Positions 45,128 through 54,461 are shown, numbered from the stretch's first letter. The stretch is 64,000 nt of DNA from CBDAPI01 sp965248635 (GCA_965248635.1 OZ252114.1:4216001-4280000); one strand, 5' to 3'. The notes: generated from the letters alone by a model not told the origin. Program-made: numbers and translations.

Positions 45128-46686
45128 ACATCGGTCATACCCTCAGTCAGTCCGCCCGGACCTTTCCAGATCGTCCCGCGATCGTTTACGGCGGCCAGAC
45201 TTCTACTTACGCGCGCTTCAACCAGCGCGCGAACCGGTTGGCCAACGCCCTGCACCGACTGGGCGTGGCGCGCGGCGATCACGTTGCGATGCTCATGCAC
45301 AACTGCCCGGAAATGCTCGAAGCGCTGTATGGCTGTTTCAAGCTGGGCTGCGCGGCCGTGCCCATCAACTTCCGGCTGCACCCGAAAGAGTTCGCGTTTA
45401 TCGTCGAGCATTCCGAGGCCAGAGCGGTAATCGTCTCGCCCGAATTCAACGAACCGCTTACAGAAATCCGCGGGCTGATAGTGGGCGCCCGTCACCTGAT
45501 CACGCTTGCGGGCGCGTCCGGTGAACTTTTGGACTACGAAGCGCTGATGGTCGGAGAGACGGACCGATGGGAGGACGTCGATGTCGAGCCCGACGATTCG
45601 GCGTGGCTCTTCTACACCTCCGGAACCACCGGCGAGCCGAAGGGGGCGATGTTGACCCATCGCAATCTGCTGGCCATGACGATGGGATTTTACGCGGATA
45701 TCTGCCCGGGTTTCTGCGCGCACGATGTGATTCTGCATGCGGCGCCGCTGTCTCACGGCAGCGGCCTGTGGGCCCTGCCCAATATCGCCAAAGCGGCGAT
45801 GAACGTCATTCTCGAGTCGAAGTCGTTCGACACCGAACAGGTTTTGGCATTGATTCAGGAGCATCGGGTTACCAATATCTTCTGCGCCCCGACAATGGTG
45901 AAACTGATGATCGATAGTCCCCTTGTCGACCAATACGATCATCGTTCGCTGAAGGCGCTGTGTTGCGGCGGCGGTCCGATGATGGTGGCGGACACCAGGA
46001 AAGCCATCGAAACGTTCGGTCCCGTTCTGTTGCAGTTGTATGGGCAAGGGGAATCCCCCATGACGATTACCTGCCTGCCTCAGTGGGGGCACGTTCTGGA
46101 CGGCAGTGAACGGCAGTTGAAACGGCTCGGTTCGGCGGGCATACCCCGCTCCGATGTCGAGGTCAGGATTTTCGACCGGGAAGACCGGGAGGTCCCGGTC
46201 GGTGAGGTCGGCGAGATTGTGACGCGTTCGGATGTGGTGATGAAAGGCTACTGGCGCAGTCCCGAGGCCACGGCGAAAACACTCAGGAACGGCTGGCTCC
46301 ATACCGGGGATATCGGGCTGATGGACGAAAACGGGTACGTCTTTCTCATGGACCGCTCGAAGGATATGATCGTCAGCGGCGGCGAGAACATCTATCCACG
46401 CGAAGTCGAGGAGGTGCTCGCGCGTCATCCCGCGGTGCGGGAGGTCGCGGTCATCGGGGTTCCCGATCCGCAGTGGGGCGAGGCCGTCAAGGCGGTGGTC
46501 TCGCTGGCAGAACGCTGTTCGGTTACGGCGGACGAGCTGATCGCCTTCTGCAAGGACCATATCGCTAGTTACAAGAAGCCGAAATCCGTCGATTTCGTCG
46601 ACGAGCTGCCGAAGAACAATTACGGGAAACTGCTGAAGCGCGAATTACGAGCGAAATACTGGCAGGGCACCGATCGTAAAATTTAA
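45124..46686 (+). CDS. Acyl-CoA synthetase (AMP-forming, fatty-acid/aryl-CoA ligase-like)
   Basis: The 520-residue ANL-superfamily enzyme has the P-loop-like A3 motif YTSGTTGEPKGAMLTHRN (~176), A5 YGQGESP (~315), A7 GWLHTGDIGLMDENGYVFLM, A8 hinge DRSKDMIVSGGENIYPREVE and the catalytic Lys of A10 in KNNYGKLLKREL. It converts a carboxylic acid, ATP and CoA to acyl-CoA. The start at 45124 overlaps the thioesterase gene; a frame open upstream to 44875 is just overlap. Context with thiolase and DUF35 protein suggests degradation of a branched or steroid-like acid (inference). Confidence 0.9.
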   Translation: MNIGHTLSQSARTFPDRPAIVYGGQTSTYARFNQRANRLANALHRLGVARGDHVAMLMHNCPEMLEALYGCFKLGCAAVPINFRLHPKEFAFIVEHSEARAVIVSPEFNEPLTEIRGLIVGARHLITLAGASGELLDYEALMVGETDRWEDVDVEPDDSAWLFYTSGTTGEPKGAMLTHRNLLAMTMGFYADICPGFCAHDVILHAAPLSHGSGLWALPNIAKAAMNVILESKSFDTEQVLALIQEHRVTNIFCAPTMVKLMIDSPLVDQYDHRSLKALCCGGGPMMVADTRKAIETFGPVLLQLYGQGESPMTITCLPQWGHVLDGSERQLKRLGSAGIPRSDVEVRIFDREDREVPVGEVGEIVTRSDVVMKGYWRSPEATAKTLRNGWLHTGDIGLMDENGYVFLMDRSKDMIVSGGENIYPREVEEVLARHPAVREVAVIGVPDPQWGEAVKAVVSLAERCSVTADELIAFCKDHIASYKKPKSVDFVDELPKNNYGKLLKRELRAKYWQGTDRKI

Positions 46687-46710
46687 GATATTTCATGAGG
46701 CTTGGTGACA

Positions 46711-47982
46711 ATGAGAAAACAGAAACAACGACAGCTCGCGAGAAGCGTCGCGCTGGTCGGCGCCGGCATGTCGAAATTTGGCATGTTCAGGGACAAGGAT
46801 TCGAAGGATCTGTTTGTCGACGCCTACTCGGACATGCTGGCTTCGGTCGACAAGGGCGTAGACGCCACTGACATCGATGCGCTTTACTTTGGCAATTTCA
46901 CCAACGACTTTTTTGTGCATCAGGCGCATTGGGGGCCAATCGTTTCCGACCTGATCGGGCTGGTTCCCAAGCCGGTCACCAGAACCGAGGGGGCGTGCGC
47001 CTCGAGCGCGCTCGCATTCCGGGAGGGCGTCCTGGCCATCGCCTCGGGACTGTGCGACATGGTTCTGGTCGGCGGCTTCGAGGAGATGTCGAAACTCTCG
47101 ACGGAGAAGGTGACCGAGGGACTGTCGCTGGCCGGACTGCCCTATGAAAGCGAAGTGGGATTCACCTTTGCCGGCGTTTTCGGCGCCATCGCCACCGCCT
47201 ATTTCGCGAAGTACGGCGCGACGCGTGAGCACCTGATGAACGTGACAATCAAGAGCCACGAGAACGCCCGGTTGAATCCGAATGCCCAGTACAATGTGTC
47301 GGTTCGCGATATCATGAACGCCAAGAGCGAAAAGGCCAGGAAGCAGGGCACACCGCTCCCGTCCTGGAGCGATGAAATGGAGTTTCTGCGTGACCCCGAG
47401 GCGAACCCCATGGTGGCCTGGCCGATGCATCTTTTCGACTGCTGCCCCATCAGCGACGGGGCGAGCTGCATGCTGCTGGTCGCGGAGGAGATCGCCGAGC
47501 AATTCACCGACGTTCCGATTTACGTAGCCGGCATCGGTCAAGGCAGCGGCAGGGGGCTGCACGCCTGCGACGACCTGACCTCGTTCGAGGCCACCCGGTA
47601 CGCAGCGAAGGAAGCGTATGAGATGGCGGGTCTCAAAGCGGACGACATCCAGTTCGCCGAGGTCCACGACTGCTTTTCCATGGCGGAGATTCTGCACATC
47701 GAGGACCTCGGCTTTTTCCGCCCGGGCGAGGGTTTCAAGGCTATGGAAGACGGGCTGACCAGGCTCGATGGTCCGAAGCCGATCAACACCTCCGGCGGGC
47801 TCAAGTGCAAGGGGCATCCGGTGGGCGCTACCGGGATTGCCCAGCTCTTCGAGGTCTGGACACAGTTGCGGGGCCTGGCGGGCGAGCGGCAGATTCCGAG
47901 CGAAAATGTGCGCGTCGGCGCCGCCCATAATCTGGGCGGCACGGGCGGCACCTGCTCGGTCACGCTTCTCGAAAAGAGGTAG
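46711..47982 (+). CDS. SCP-x/lipid-transfer-type thiolase
   Basis: The ~423-residue thiolase-fold protein has the nucleophilic Cys in TEGACASSALAFREG, a His/Cys region in EVHDCFSMAEI and the C-terminal GGLKCKGHPVGATGI with the catalytic His. The layout is of the SCP-x thiolase group that works with a DUF35 partner. ATG 46711 is chosen, but GTG 46705 or TTG 46702 are possible since GAGG ends at 46700. The downstream DUF35 gene follows by 4 bp, consistent with a thiolase-DUF35 complex that cleaves 3-ketoacyl-CoA or performs an aldol-type step. Confidence 0.88.
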   Translation: MRKQKQRQLARSVALVGAGMSKFGMFRDKDSKDLFVDAYSDMLASVDKGVDATDIDALYFGNFTNDFFVHQAHWGPIVSDLIGLVPKPVTRTEGACASSALAFREGVLAIASGLCDMVLVGGFEEMSKLSTEKVTEGLSLAGLPYESEVGFTFAGVFGAIATAYFAKYGATREHLMNVTIKSHENARLNPNAQYNVSVRDIMNAKSEKARKQGTPLPSWSDEMEFLRDPEANPMVAWPMHLFDCCPISDGASCMLLVAEEIAEQFTDVPIYVAGIGQGSGRGLHACDDLTSFEATRYAAKEAYEMAGLKADDIQFAEVHDCFSMAEILHIEDLGFFRPGEGFKAMEDGLTRLDGPKPINTSGGLKCKGHPVGATGIAQLFEVWTQLRGLAGERQIPSENVRVGAAHNLGGTGGTCSVTLLEKR

Positions 47983-47986
47983 GGCA

Positions 47987-48418
47987 ATGAAAGAGCGACC
48001 CTTCAGCGATCTTTCCTATAAACAGTTTCTCGACGAAGACAAGCTCATGGGCTCGAGATGTCGGAAGTGCGGCAGCCTGTCCACGCCGCCGCGGCCGATC
48101 TGCGTTCAGTGCCACGAGTCCGAAATGGAATGGGTGCCGTTGAGCGGTAACGGCAGGCTGGCCGCGTACACGTGCATCGCGATCGGGCCCCCGTTCATGA
48201 TCGCGGAGGGGTACGATCGGGAGAACCCCTACTGCGTTGGGGTTGTCGAGTTGGATGAAGGTGTGCGGGTCAATGCCCGCATCGAAAAGGTGGATGCCAA
48301 GCACCCGGAGACGATCCAGGTGGGCATGCCGTTGAAAGTCAAGTTCCTGCATCGCGGTGAAGGCGAAGAGGCGCGAACCTGTCTGGCCTTCGAGCCCGCT
48401 GCGGCGCAGGCGATGTGA
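47987..48418 (+). CDS. Zn-ribbon OB-fold DUF35 protein (thiolase partner)
   Basis: From ATG 47987, 4 bp after the thiolase stop, the 143-residue protein has an N-terminal rubredoxin-like zinc ribbon with CRKCG and CVQC pairs (~26-45) and a C-terminal OB-fold (GRLAAYTCIAIG, NPYCVGVVELDEGVRVNARI). DUF35 proteins bind acyl-CoA and form complexes with thiolase-like enzymes. The longer open frame starting at 47768 is within the thiolase gene and is rejected. Confidence 0.9.
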   Translation: MKERPFSDLSYKQFLDEDKLMGSRCRKCGSLSTPPRPICVQCHESEMEWVPLSGNGRLAAYTCIAIGPPFMIAEGYDRENPYCVGVVELDEGVRVNARIEKVDAKHPETIQVGMPLKVKFLHRGEGEEARTCLAFEPAAAQAM

Positions 48419-48461
48419 CGACTGATGCGCACAGGGCGTAAACATTTGTGAGAGCAGCAAC

Positions 48462-48690
48462 ATGGGGAATCGCGTAAGAGGAAAAGTGGCGCTCGTTGCC
48501 GGCGCCGGTTCGATCGCTCCGGGCTGGAGCAACGGCAAAGCCGCCGCCGTGCTTTACGCTCGCGAGGGCGCGAAGGTGTTCGCGGCGGATATCAGTCTCG
48601 CCGCCGCTCGGGGAACGAAGGAGATCATCGACGGGGAAGGTGGCGAGTGCACGGCCTGCCAAGTGGAAGTCAGCACCTCCGAGCAGACCC
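48462..48690 (+). pseudogene. Short-chain dehydrogenase, truncated after the Rossmann start
   Basis: The first ~75 codons are an SDR beginning: KVALVAGAGSIAPGWSNGKA followed by AAVLYAREGAKVFAADIS and a helix ending EGGECTACQVEVST. The catalytic Tyr-x3-Lys part is absent because sequence switches to an IS91-type transposase remnant at ~48700. The gene was probably the fifth member of the acyl-CoA operon (44 bp after the DUF35 stop). A 107-codon open frame remains, but its second half is not SDR. Confidence 0.78.
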
Positions 48691-48702
48691 GGTACAGGAC
48701 AG

Positions 48703-48858
48703 GTCCACTACTGCACAGCCAAAGGCGTGGCCCGATCCATGGACGCCTTGGACTGGATCGCTCAGGTCATCTCTCACATTCCTGACCCCGGCGCGCAGAT
48801 GGTGCGCTATTGCGGCTGGTATTCGAATGCCTCTCGCGTCAATGCTTTACTCGTGTAG
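48703..48858 (+). mobile_element. IS91-type transposase C-terminal remnant
   Basis: In the frame ending at TAG ~48856-48858 the reading is VHYCTAKGVARSMDALDWIA continuing QVISHIPDPGAQMVRYCGWYSNASR. The '-L-W/F-[IL]A--HIPDPG-Q-VRYYG-YSN-SRG' pattern is the conserved C-terminal region of IS91-family (Y2-type) transposases. Catalytic Tyr regions and element ends are missing, so only about 150 bp remain. Its insertion or recombination removed the rest of the SDR gene. Confidence 0.72.
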
Positions 48859-49178
48859 TGGTCCAGCGATCTTTATGGTGAACTCGACCGGCATCAAGCT
48901 GAGGCTGGTCGGTCTTCACATCTCTGGGTTCTGATCATTCGTGGGAGTGTGTCCCTCCAGCGCTCTGCTCCCTCACAATCCCTGGCGTCCGGCCTTCAGC
49001 GGCCTCTTCAAGACGCGACTAATCGCTCTTTGTTTCTGTTACAGGCCACGCTACCAGCCCAAAATATGCGACCAAAGATCGCTGGCCCACTTCACCCGTG
49101 AACGGTTGATGATCCAGGTGGAAGAGACTCCGCAATTGCAACCGTGATCGGGATCGGATCTGGCACTCAGAAAGGAGC
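48859..49178. other. Intergenic region, no gene recognised
   Basis: About 320 bases between the IS91 remnant and the stop of the aldo/keto reductase gene. A short plus-strand frame (48941-49147) has no start signal or recognisable product. It is probably debris from the same rearrangement. Confidence 0.35.
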
Positions 49179-50168
49179 CTACAGCCCCTGCGCCAGCTCG
49201 GAGGCCAAGTGGGATTGGTAGCCCGATTCCAGCAGCTGCATCTGCTCGTCGCCGAGTTTGATATCGATAGCCGCCACCAGCTGATCCAGATGTTCCATTT
49301 TGGTGGCACCGATGATGGGACTGGTGACACCCGGCTTGTGGAGCAGCCAGGCGATGGCCGCCTGAGCACGGGCAATTCCGAGTGAATCGGCAACTTGTGC
49401 CAGCCCGTCGAGTACCGCACTGTCCCTTTCGACATCGTAGAGACGGGGAGAGATCGTCTCGCTTCGAGACCGTTTGGTCGGCCCCGACTCCGAGTGCTGG
49501 TTGCCAGCCAAAATGCCCCGGGCCAGGGGACTCCAGGGGATGAGTCCCACCCCTTGATCCAGGCACAGGGGAATCATCTCCCGTTCGTCCTCCCGGGAAA
49601 GAAGATTGTAGTGATTCTGCATGGACGTGAAGCGTGTCCAGCCGTGCAGGTCTGCGGTGTATTGGGCTTTGGAGAACTGCCAGGCCCACATGCTGGACGC
49701 GCCGATGTAGAGGGCCTTCCCTGAGCGTACAACATCGTGCAGGGCTTGCATCGTCTCTTCAATAGGAGTCTCGGGATCCCAGCGATGGATCTGGTAGAGA
49801 TCGATGTAGTCGGCGTCGAGGCGCCGCAGCGAGGCTTCAATCCCGTCCAGAATGTGCTTTCGAGACAGGCCTTTCTGATTGGGTTTCTCGCCCATGGGCA
49901 GGCACACTTTGCTGGCCAGTACATACTCGTCTCTGCCCCCAAAGAGCTCCTTGAGAAGACGCCCGGTCACTTCTTCGCTGACCCCCAGTGAGTAGAAGTC
50001 GGCGGTGTCGAAGAAGTTAAATCCCAATTCGACGGCATGCCGCACCATGGGGTGCGCCTGATCCTCGTTCAGGATCCAGTCGCGCCACTGCGGCGAACCA
50101 TACGACATCATGCCCAGGCAGAGCCTTGACACCTTTACTCCTGACTGCCCCAGCTTCACGTATTGCAT
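49179..50168 (-). CDS. Aldo/keto reductase
   Basis: The 329-residue NADPH-dependent aldo/keto reductase has the full catalytic tetrad: Asp54 and Tyr59 (FFDTADFYSLG), Lys87 (ASKVCLP) and His128 (DLYQIHRWD). The C-terminal cofactor segment (SPIIGATKMEHLDQ) is present. It resembles the YajO/general stress type of reductases. It should reduce sugar or ketone carbonyls in the cytoplasm. A truncated MaoC-type gene lies 12 bp upstream on the same strand. The length is normal for the family. Confidence 0.9.
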   Translation of the reverse strand: MQYVKLGQSGVKVSRLCLGMMSYGSPQWRDWILNEDQAHPMVRHAVELGFNFFDTADFYSLGVSEEVTGRLLKELFGGRDEYVLASKVCLPMGEKPNQKGLSRKHILDGIEASLRRLDADYIDLYQIHRWDPETPIEETMQALHDVVRSGKALYIGASSMWAWQFSKAQYTADLHGWTRFTSMQNHYNLLSREDEREMIPLCLDQGVGLIPWSPLARGILAGNQHSESGPTKRSRSETISPRLYDVERDSAVLDGLAQVADSLGIARAQAAIAWLLHKPGVTSPIIGATKMEHLDQLVAAIDIKLGDEQMQLLESGYQSHLASELAQGL

Positions 50169-50180
50169 AGGGTCAGGATG

Positions 50181-50369
50181 CTACCGGCGGAGACTGCAGT
50201 CAAGAGCCTCTGAGTGGAGAGGCACCTGCACCTGCGACTTGGCGCCCGCGGCAAATGCTTCATCGAAATGAAGCGGGTTGTAGTCGCCCGTCATCTCGGC
50301 GAAGGCCCGCACACCCTCCTCTGTCACTGTCAGGCTGCGGGTGGCCTGCTGTCCCACTGTTACTTGCAT
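50181..50369 (-). pseudogene. MaoC-like hydratase, N-terminal fragment
   Basis: 62 codons from ATG 50369: QVTVGQQATRSLTVTEEGVR followed by AFAEMTGDYNPLHFDEAF. The D-x-NPLHFD signature is the hydratase-2 motif of MaoC-like (R)-enoyl-CoA hydratases, holding the catalytic Asp and His. The family is ~140 residues or more, but here the frame continues only ~20 unrelated residues (AKSQVQVPLHSEAL), so the C-terminal half of the hotdog is lost. Probably non-functional. Confidence 0.7.
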
Positions 50370-50700
50370 TGCCGTAGTCTCCACGATTCTCTAAGTCCTG
50401 GCCCGAATCATGCACCAATCTCTTTCCGCCGCGCCGCAGTCGCAAGCCGTGGCAGAATGGCCTTGTACCCGCTTCGCTACGGTTCGCTGTGGAAACATAT
50501 GCGTGATCCGGGTTGAAGGGCCGCGCTGATTCTAGCAGCCCGGACACCGAGGTCACAGCAGTACACAGTCTCGGCCCCTGGAGTGGGATGCGGCAGTGCA
50601 CCGGATCACGAGCCAATCGAAACTGAGAGGCTCGAGGACGGGCGATTGCGGAGAGCTCGATTGGTTGCAGACCCTGTCTCAGTCCGGATAGGCTGCGCCT
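50370..50700. other. Intergenic region between MaoC fragment and tag
   Basis: About 330 bases upstream of two divergent genes. No gene is recognised. It should contain the promoters for tag and for the MaoC/aldo-keto reductase pair, but no strong promoter consensus stands out. Confidence 0.35.
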
Positions 50701-51243
50701 ATGGAAAGCTATTGCGACATTGCATCCGGGCATCCCTACCACGGTCCGTATCACGACCAGGAGTACGGATTCCCACTGAGAGAGGACGCGGCTCTCCTCG
50801 GGAGGCTCATCTTGGAGATCAATCAAGCCGGGCTCTCCTGGTTGACGATTCTGAAGAAGAAAGAGGGATTCCAAAAGGCGTACCGGGGATTTGACATCGA
50901 TATTGTGGCAGGGTTCACGGAGAGGGATCGGGAGCGCCTGCTGGCCGATGCATCCATCATCCGTAATCGCCTCAAAGTGAATGCTGCCATCCAAAATGCG
51001 GGTCGCCTGATCCAGATCCGCCAGGAGTTTGGATCCTTCGCCAACTGGCTGGATCACCATCACCCGCTCCCCAAGGCAGACTGGGTCAAGCTGTTCGGAA
51101 AGACTTTCAAGTTCACCGGTGGCGAGATTGTAGGGGAATTTCTGGTGAGCACGGGCTATCTGCCTGGGGCGCATCTCGAGAGCTGTCCAGTGTATGAGCG
51201 GATTGCCAGGTTGAAGCCGCCCTGGATGGGGGGTGGGAGGTGA
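50701..51243 (+). CDS. tag: DNA-3-methyladenine glycosylase I
   Basis: The 180-residue Tag protein starts MESYCDIASGHPYHGPYHDQ and shows the conserved blocks EYGFP, LILEINQAGLSWLTILKKKE and FRKAYxxFD-like FQKAYRGFD. The zinc-snap Cys near the start (Cys5) and the C-terminal His-x3-Cys (AHLESCPV) are retained. The enzyme removes 3-methyladenine from alkylated DNA by cleaving the glycosidic bond. Length and motifs are normal. It stands alone. The start lacks a strong ribosome site. Confidence 0.92.
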   Translation: MESYCDIASGHPYHGPYHDQEYGFPLREDAALLGRLILEINQAGLSWLTILKKKEGFQKAYRGFDIDIVAGFTERDRERLLADASIIRNRLKVNAAIQNAGRLIQIRQEFGSFANWLDHHHPLPKADWVKLFGKTFKFTGGEIVGEFLVSTGYLPGAHLESCPVYERIARLKPPWMGGGR

Positions 51244-51401
51244 ATTTCAAGCTTCAAATTTCAAACAAGCTCCAAATCTTCAATTTCATAATCACTCAAA
51301 TGGTCCCAGCCTGTCCACGAATCGCAATCTGCAGCAGGACTTTGAAAATTGAAACTTGAGACCTTGTTTGAGATTTGAAATCTGAGATTTGAAATTGAAA
51401 G
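51243..51401. repeat. AT-rich imperfect inverted repeat
   Basis: Directly after the tag stop, a left arm rich in TTCAAATTTCAAACAAGCTC (about 51243-51287) is nearly complementary to a right arm with CTTGTTTGAGATTTGAAATC (about 51344-51401). The arms are separated by ~56 bases. The units TTTGAAAT/ATTTCAAA recur within each arm. It could fold into a long hairpin or be a relic of a small repeat family. It is much more AT-rich than its surroundings. Confidence 0.7.
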
Positions 51402-51577
51402 CCCAGGCCCTTGAGCTGAAGGCCTATACCGATCGGCAGGTCGGCAACCTGGCGGCTATGGTCAAGCGCGGCTTTGATGGAGTTGAAGAGCGCCTCGATT
51501 CAATCACTCATCAACTCGACGTCCGCAAACGAATTGACGAACACGAGTGCCAGCTCGCCAAGATCGGCCAGGCCTAG
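51389..51577 (+). CDS. Small coiled-coil protein or fragment
   Basis: A 62-codon frame open from a TTG inside the inverted repeat reads LELKAYTDRQVGNLAAMVKR with GFDGVEERLDSITHQL. It has heptad-like spacing and resembles the tail of small coiled-coil proteins with a 'NLA-MV--GF' core. No ATG or ribosome site is evident, and the N-terminus merges with the AT-rich repeat, so this may be a truncated remnant. Function unknown. Confidence 0.35.
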   Translation: MKLKAQALELKAYTDRQVGNLAAMVKRGFDGVEERLDSITHQLDVRKRIDEHECQLAKIGQA

Positions 51578-52047
51578 GGCGATCGGCAAGCCCCGCTTCG
51601 CCCATAATCTAAATCCGGATTTCGTGGTCACCCCCGAGGGCGGCTGCCGCATCCAGAGCCGCCTGAACAGTGGCATGGGCTCCGGAGGGACCGACAGTAA
51701 AGACGTTGCCGGGTAGCAGCGTGACACTCAAGTGGAGGGTGACGACACACCAGCAGAATCGGAACATGGCTCAACTCCAGATGACTCGCTGTTTCAGATT
51801 GAAACGAGATTAGCAGACCCAACTCGGAGGGCTCAAGCTCCTCTGCATCTTCTTCCCGCACCTTGACCCAAACTCCGCTTGCCAGGCGCCCCCCGCAACC
51901 GTGCCCAATCCGTCGTCCTGGGTTGGACAGCATTCGATGCCCGCTTCTCCGATATGGACCTGACCGGCGGTCCTCTTGTAACGCCCGCTGAAAGTCGCGT
52001 ATATCTAGCTAGTTGAGCGTAACCCGGAACCCGAATGAGGAAGCGGT
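51578..52047. other. Intergenic region upstream of the DUF5916 gene
   Basis: About 470 bases without a recognised gene. Short minus-strand frames are not convincing. The end of the region contains the GAGGAAG ribosome site for the gene at 52048. Confidence 0.35.
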
Positions 52048-54285
52048 ATGTGCGGCGGTGCGGTGATTTCTACCTTAACTTCCATGCTTCTGATCTGTGT
52101 TATCGGTGCGGGACCGCTGGTAGCTGCCTGGAGCAGACCCCCTTCTCCCCCTCCCAGGATCACTTCACACCGGATCCACAAACAGGCAGCCCCCACCATT
52201 GACGGTCTCCTGGACGATCCGATCTGGAAAAGCGCCCCCGTGGCCTCTGACTTCGTTCAACGAGAGCCCAGCGAAGGCGAACCTGCGACAGAACAGACGG
52301 AAATCCGCATTCTGTATTCCGACAAGTCCATCTTCTTCGGCGTGCGCTGCTTCGACTCGGAGCCAGAGTTGATTCGGGCCAGAGAATTGAAGCGCGATGA
52401 TGACCTCCAGACGGACGATTACATAGGTATTCTGCTCGACACCTTCCACGACCACCGGAACGCTTATTTGTTTCGATCCAACGCCCGTGGGACCCGATAC
52501 GAAGCCCTCATCACTGACGAGAATCGGAGTGCCAATGCCCAGTGGGACGAGCGATGGTCAGCGGCAGGCACCATTGACAGTGAGGGCTGGTCGGTCGAAA
52601 TTGAGATACCCTTCACTGCCCTGCGCAGCCGGGGAGAGCAGAGGCAGACCTGGGGACTCAACTTCGAAAGGAGCATTGTCCGCAAGAACGAGGAAACCCA
52701 CTGGGCAGGAGTTACCAGAGATTATGAATTCTGGAACGTCTCCCAGGCAGGCCACCTGTCTGACCTGCAGGAGGTTCGTACGGGTTTGAAGTTGAGAATC
52801 AAACCTTACGTTCTGGGCGGGCTGAATCAGGTGGCAAGAGAAAACGGAGAGGGGACGGAGTTCGAAAACCCGTTGGATGCCGGTTTGGATGATGTCAAGG
52901 TGTCCATCACTTCTTCGGTCACGGCCGACTTTACCGTCAATCCCGATTTTGCCCAGGTCGAGGTGGATGAATCCCGGGTGAATCTCACCCGCTTCAGCCT
53001 CTTTTTTCCGGAAAAGCGTGAATTCTTTTTGGAAGGAGCCGGAACGTTCGACTTTGGGACGCAGCGAACCGGTTTCAGCTTCAGACCTCCCGAGGTAGTG
53101 ATCTTCTACAGCCGTACCATCGGTTTGGCTGACGATGACGACGAGCAGGACCAGGAGCAACAGGGGGGCAACATTCCTATACTTGGTGGAGCCAAGGTGA
53201 CGGGAGAATTGGGAAGCACCCAGTTCGGCTTTCTCAATGTCCAGACCCGGGAGAAGTTCGCAGAGCCGGGAGCCAATTTTGGCGTCTTTCGATTGAAGCA
53301 AAAACTCCTCGATCGTTCCTACATCGGAGGGATCTTCACCAACAACACGGTCATGGACGACGGCGGTTTCAACCGGGTGGCCGGGGTCGACGCTAACCTC
53401 ATCTTCTTCGAAAGGCTCACACTTTTCGGTTTTGTGGCTCAGTCCAGTTCTCCCGAATCGAGTGACGAGAACGTGGCCTACCAGGCCAAGGCTCGATGGG
53501 ACAGTGACAGGTTGGACGTCAGCCTGGAGCGTCTCTCCATCGACAAATCCTTCGACCCGAAAATGGGCTTTGTACGAAGAACGGATGTGACCAAGCATCT
53601 GGCCCGTATCAGTTACCGGCCACGACCAGCCAGTATTGACTGGATCCGCCAGTTCTACTTTGCCACCGACCACGAGTGGTTTACGAGTCATCGCGATTTC
53701 CAGGAAAGTCGAGAGAATGAAGTATCGGCCGGAGCAACCCTGGAAACAGGCGACTTCTTCAGCTTCAGTGCCAGTAATCAGTACGAGTTTCTGGAGGAAG
53801 ACTTCAAGATTCATCCCGAGGTTACCATCCCGGTAGGCAGCTACCACTTTATCCAGGGACGACTCTGGACTCGTACGGCACAACACCGGAGAGTGAGCGG
53901 GAGGTTTAGGGCCGAGATCGGGGAGTTCTACGACGGCCACATCGTGTCAACCAACCTGGGCCCCAGGATCAAGATCAATCCCCGCGTCTCGGTTGACGTC
54001 GATCATGCCTTCCAGCGGGTGCGCCTTCCCTACGGAAATTTCACGGCCCAGGCCTTGAATACGATATTCAATTACAACTTCAACAACCGTCTGCTGACCA
54101 GCACCACCATCCAGTACAACAACGTGGAAGACGAGTTCTTTTTCAACTTCCGCCTCAACTACATCTACCGCCCGGGAGACGACCTCTTTGTTGTTTACAA
54201 TGAGGGCCGCGATCACTCTGATCCCACCTCCACATTTCGCAATCGTACGCTCCTGGTGAAGTTCACTCACTCGTTTGATTTCTAG
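52048..54285 (+). CDS. CBM9-like / DUF5916 outer-membrane protein
   Basis: The 745-residue exported protein has a signal peptide (TSMLLICVIGAGPLVAAW). Residues ~45-240 form a family-9 carbohydrate-binding-like domain (APTIDGLLDDPIWKSAP, WSVEIEIPFTAL, WGLNFERSI). From ~250 the DUF5916 barrel follows (TADFTVNPDFAQVEVDE, RFSLFFPEKREFFLEGAGTF, IPILGGAKVTGELG) and ends in VKFTHSFDF with a terminal Phe, the outer-membrane insertion signal. Members are common in Bacteroidota and Acidobacteriota and are uncharacterised; glycan binding or uptake at the outer membrane is a guess. A GAGGAAG ribosome site precedes the ATG. Confidence 0.88.
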   Translation: MCGGAVISTLTSMLLICVIGAGPLVAAWSRPPSPPPRITSHRIHKQAAPTIDGLLDDPIWKSAPVASDFVQREPSEGEPATEQTEIRILYSDKSIFFGVRCFDSEPELIRARELKRDDDLQTDDYIGILLDTFHDHRNAYLFRSNARGTRYEALITDENRSANAQWDERWSAAGTIDSEGWSVEIEIPFTALRSRGEQRQTWGLNFERSIVRKNEETHWAGVTRDYEFWNVSQAGHLSDLQEVRTGLKLRIKPYVLGGLNQVARENGEGTEFENPLDAGLDDVKVSITSSVTADFTVNPDFAQVEVDESRVNLTRFSLFFPEKREFFLEGAGTFDFGTQRTGFSFRPPEVVIFYSRTIGLADDDDEQDQEQQGGNIPILGGAKVTGELGSTQFGFLNVQTREKFAEPGANFGVFRLKQKLLDRSYIGGIFTNNTVMDDGGFNRVAGVDANLIFFERLTLFGFVAQSSSPESSDENVAYQAKARWDSDRLDVSLERLSIDKSFDPKMGFVRRTDVTKHLARISYRPRPASIDWIRQFYFATDHEWFTSHRDFQESRENEVSAGATLETGDFFSFSASNQYEFLEEDFKIHPEVTIPVGSYHFIQGRLWTRTAQHRRVSGRFRAEIGEFYDGHIVSTNLGPRIKINPRVSVDVDHAFQRVRLPYGNFTAQALNTIFNYNFNNRLLTSTTIQYNNVEDEFFFNFRLNYIYRPGDDLFVVYNEGRDHSDPTSTFRNRTLLVKFTHSFDF

Positions 54286-54461
54286 TCCTGGTCTATTGTC
54301 TGAAGTACTCATTCCAGGCCTCCAGAATCACTGCCTCTCTCTCTTCGATCATTCCCAATCCGTTAGCCGTAAATCTCACGGAATCTCAATTTCGATATAG
54401 CTTCTGGCGGCTGCCTCGTCGACGGCGCCAATAACGACATCTGGCCTCCACACAAGGTGAC

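Noticed and set aside
45010..47928. Long minus-strand frames (516 and 411 codons)
   Set aside because: They mirror the CoA-ligase and thiolase genes, which carry full catalytic motifs on the plus strand.
52558..53940. 460-codon minus-strand frame
   Set aside because: It is antisense to the DUF5916 gene and shows no signal or domain.
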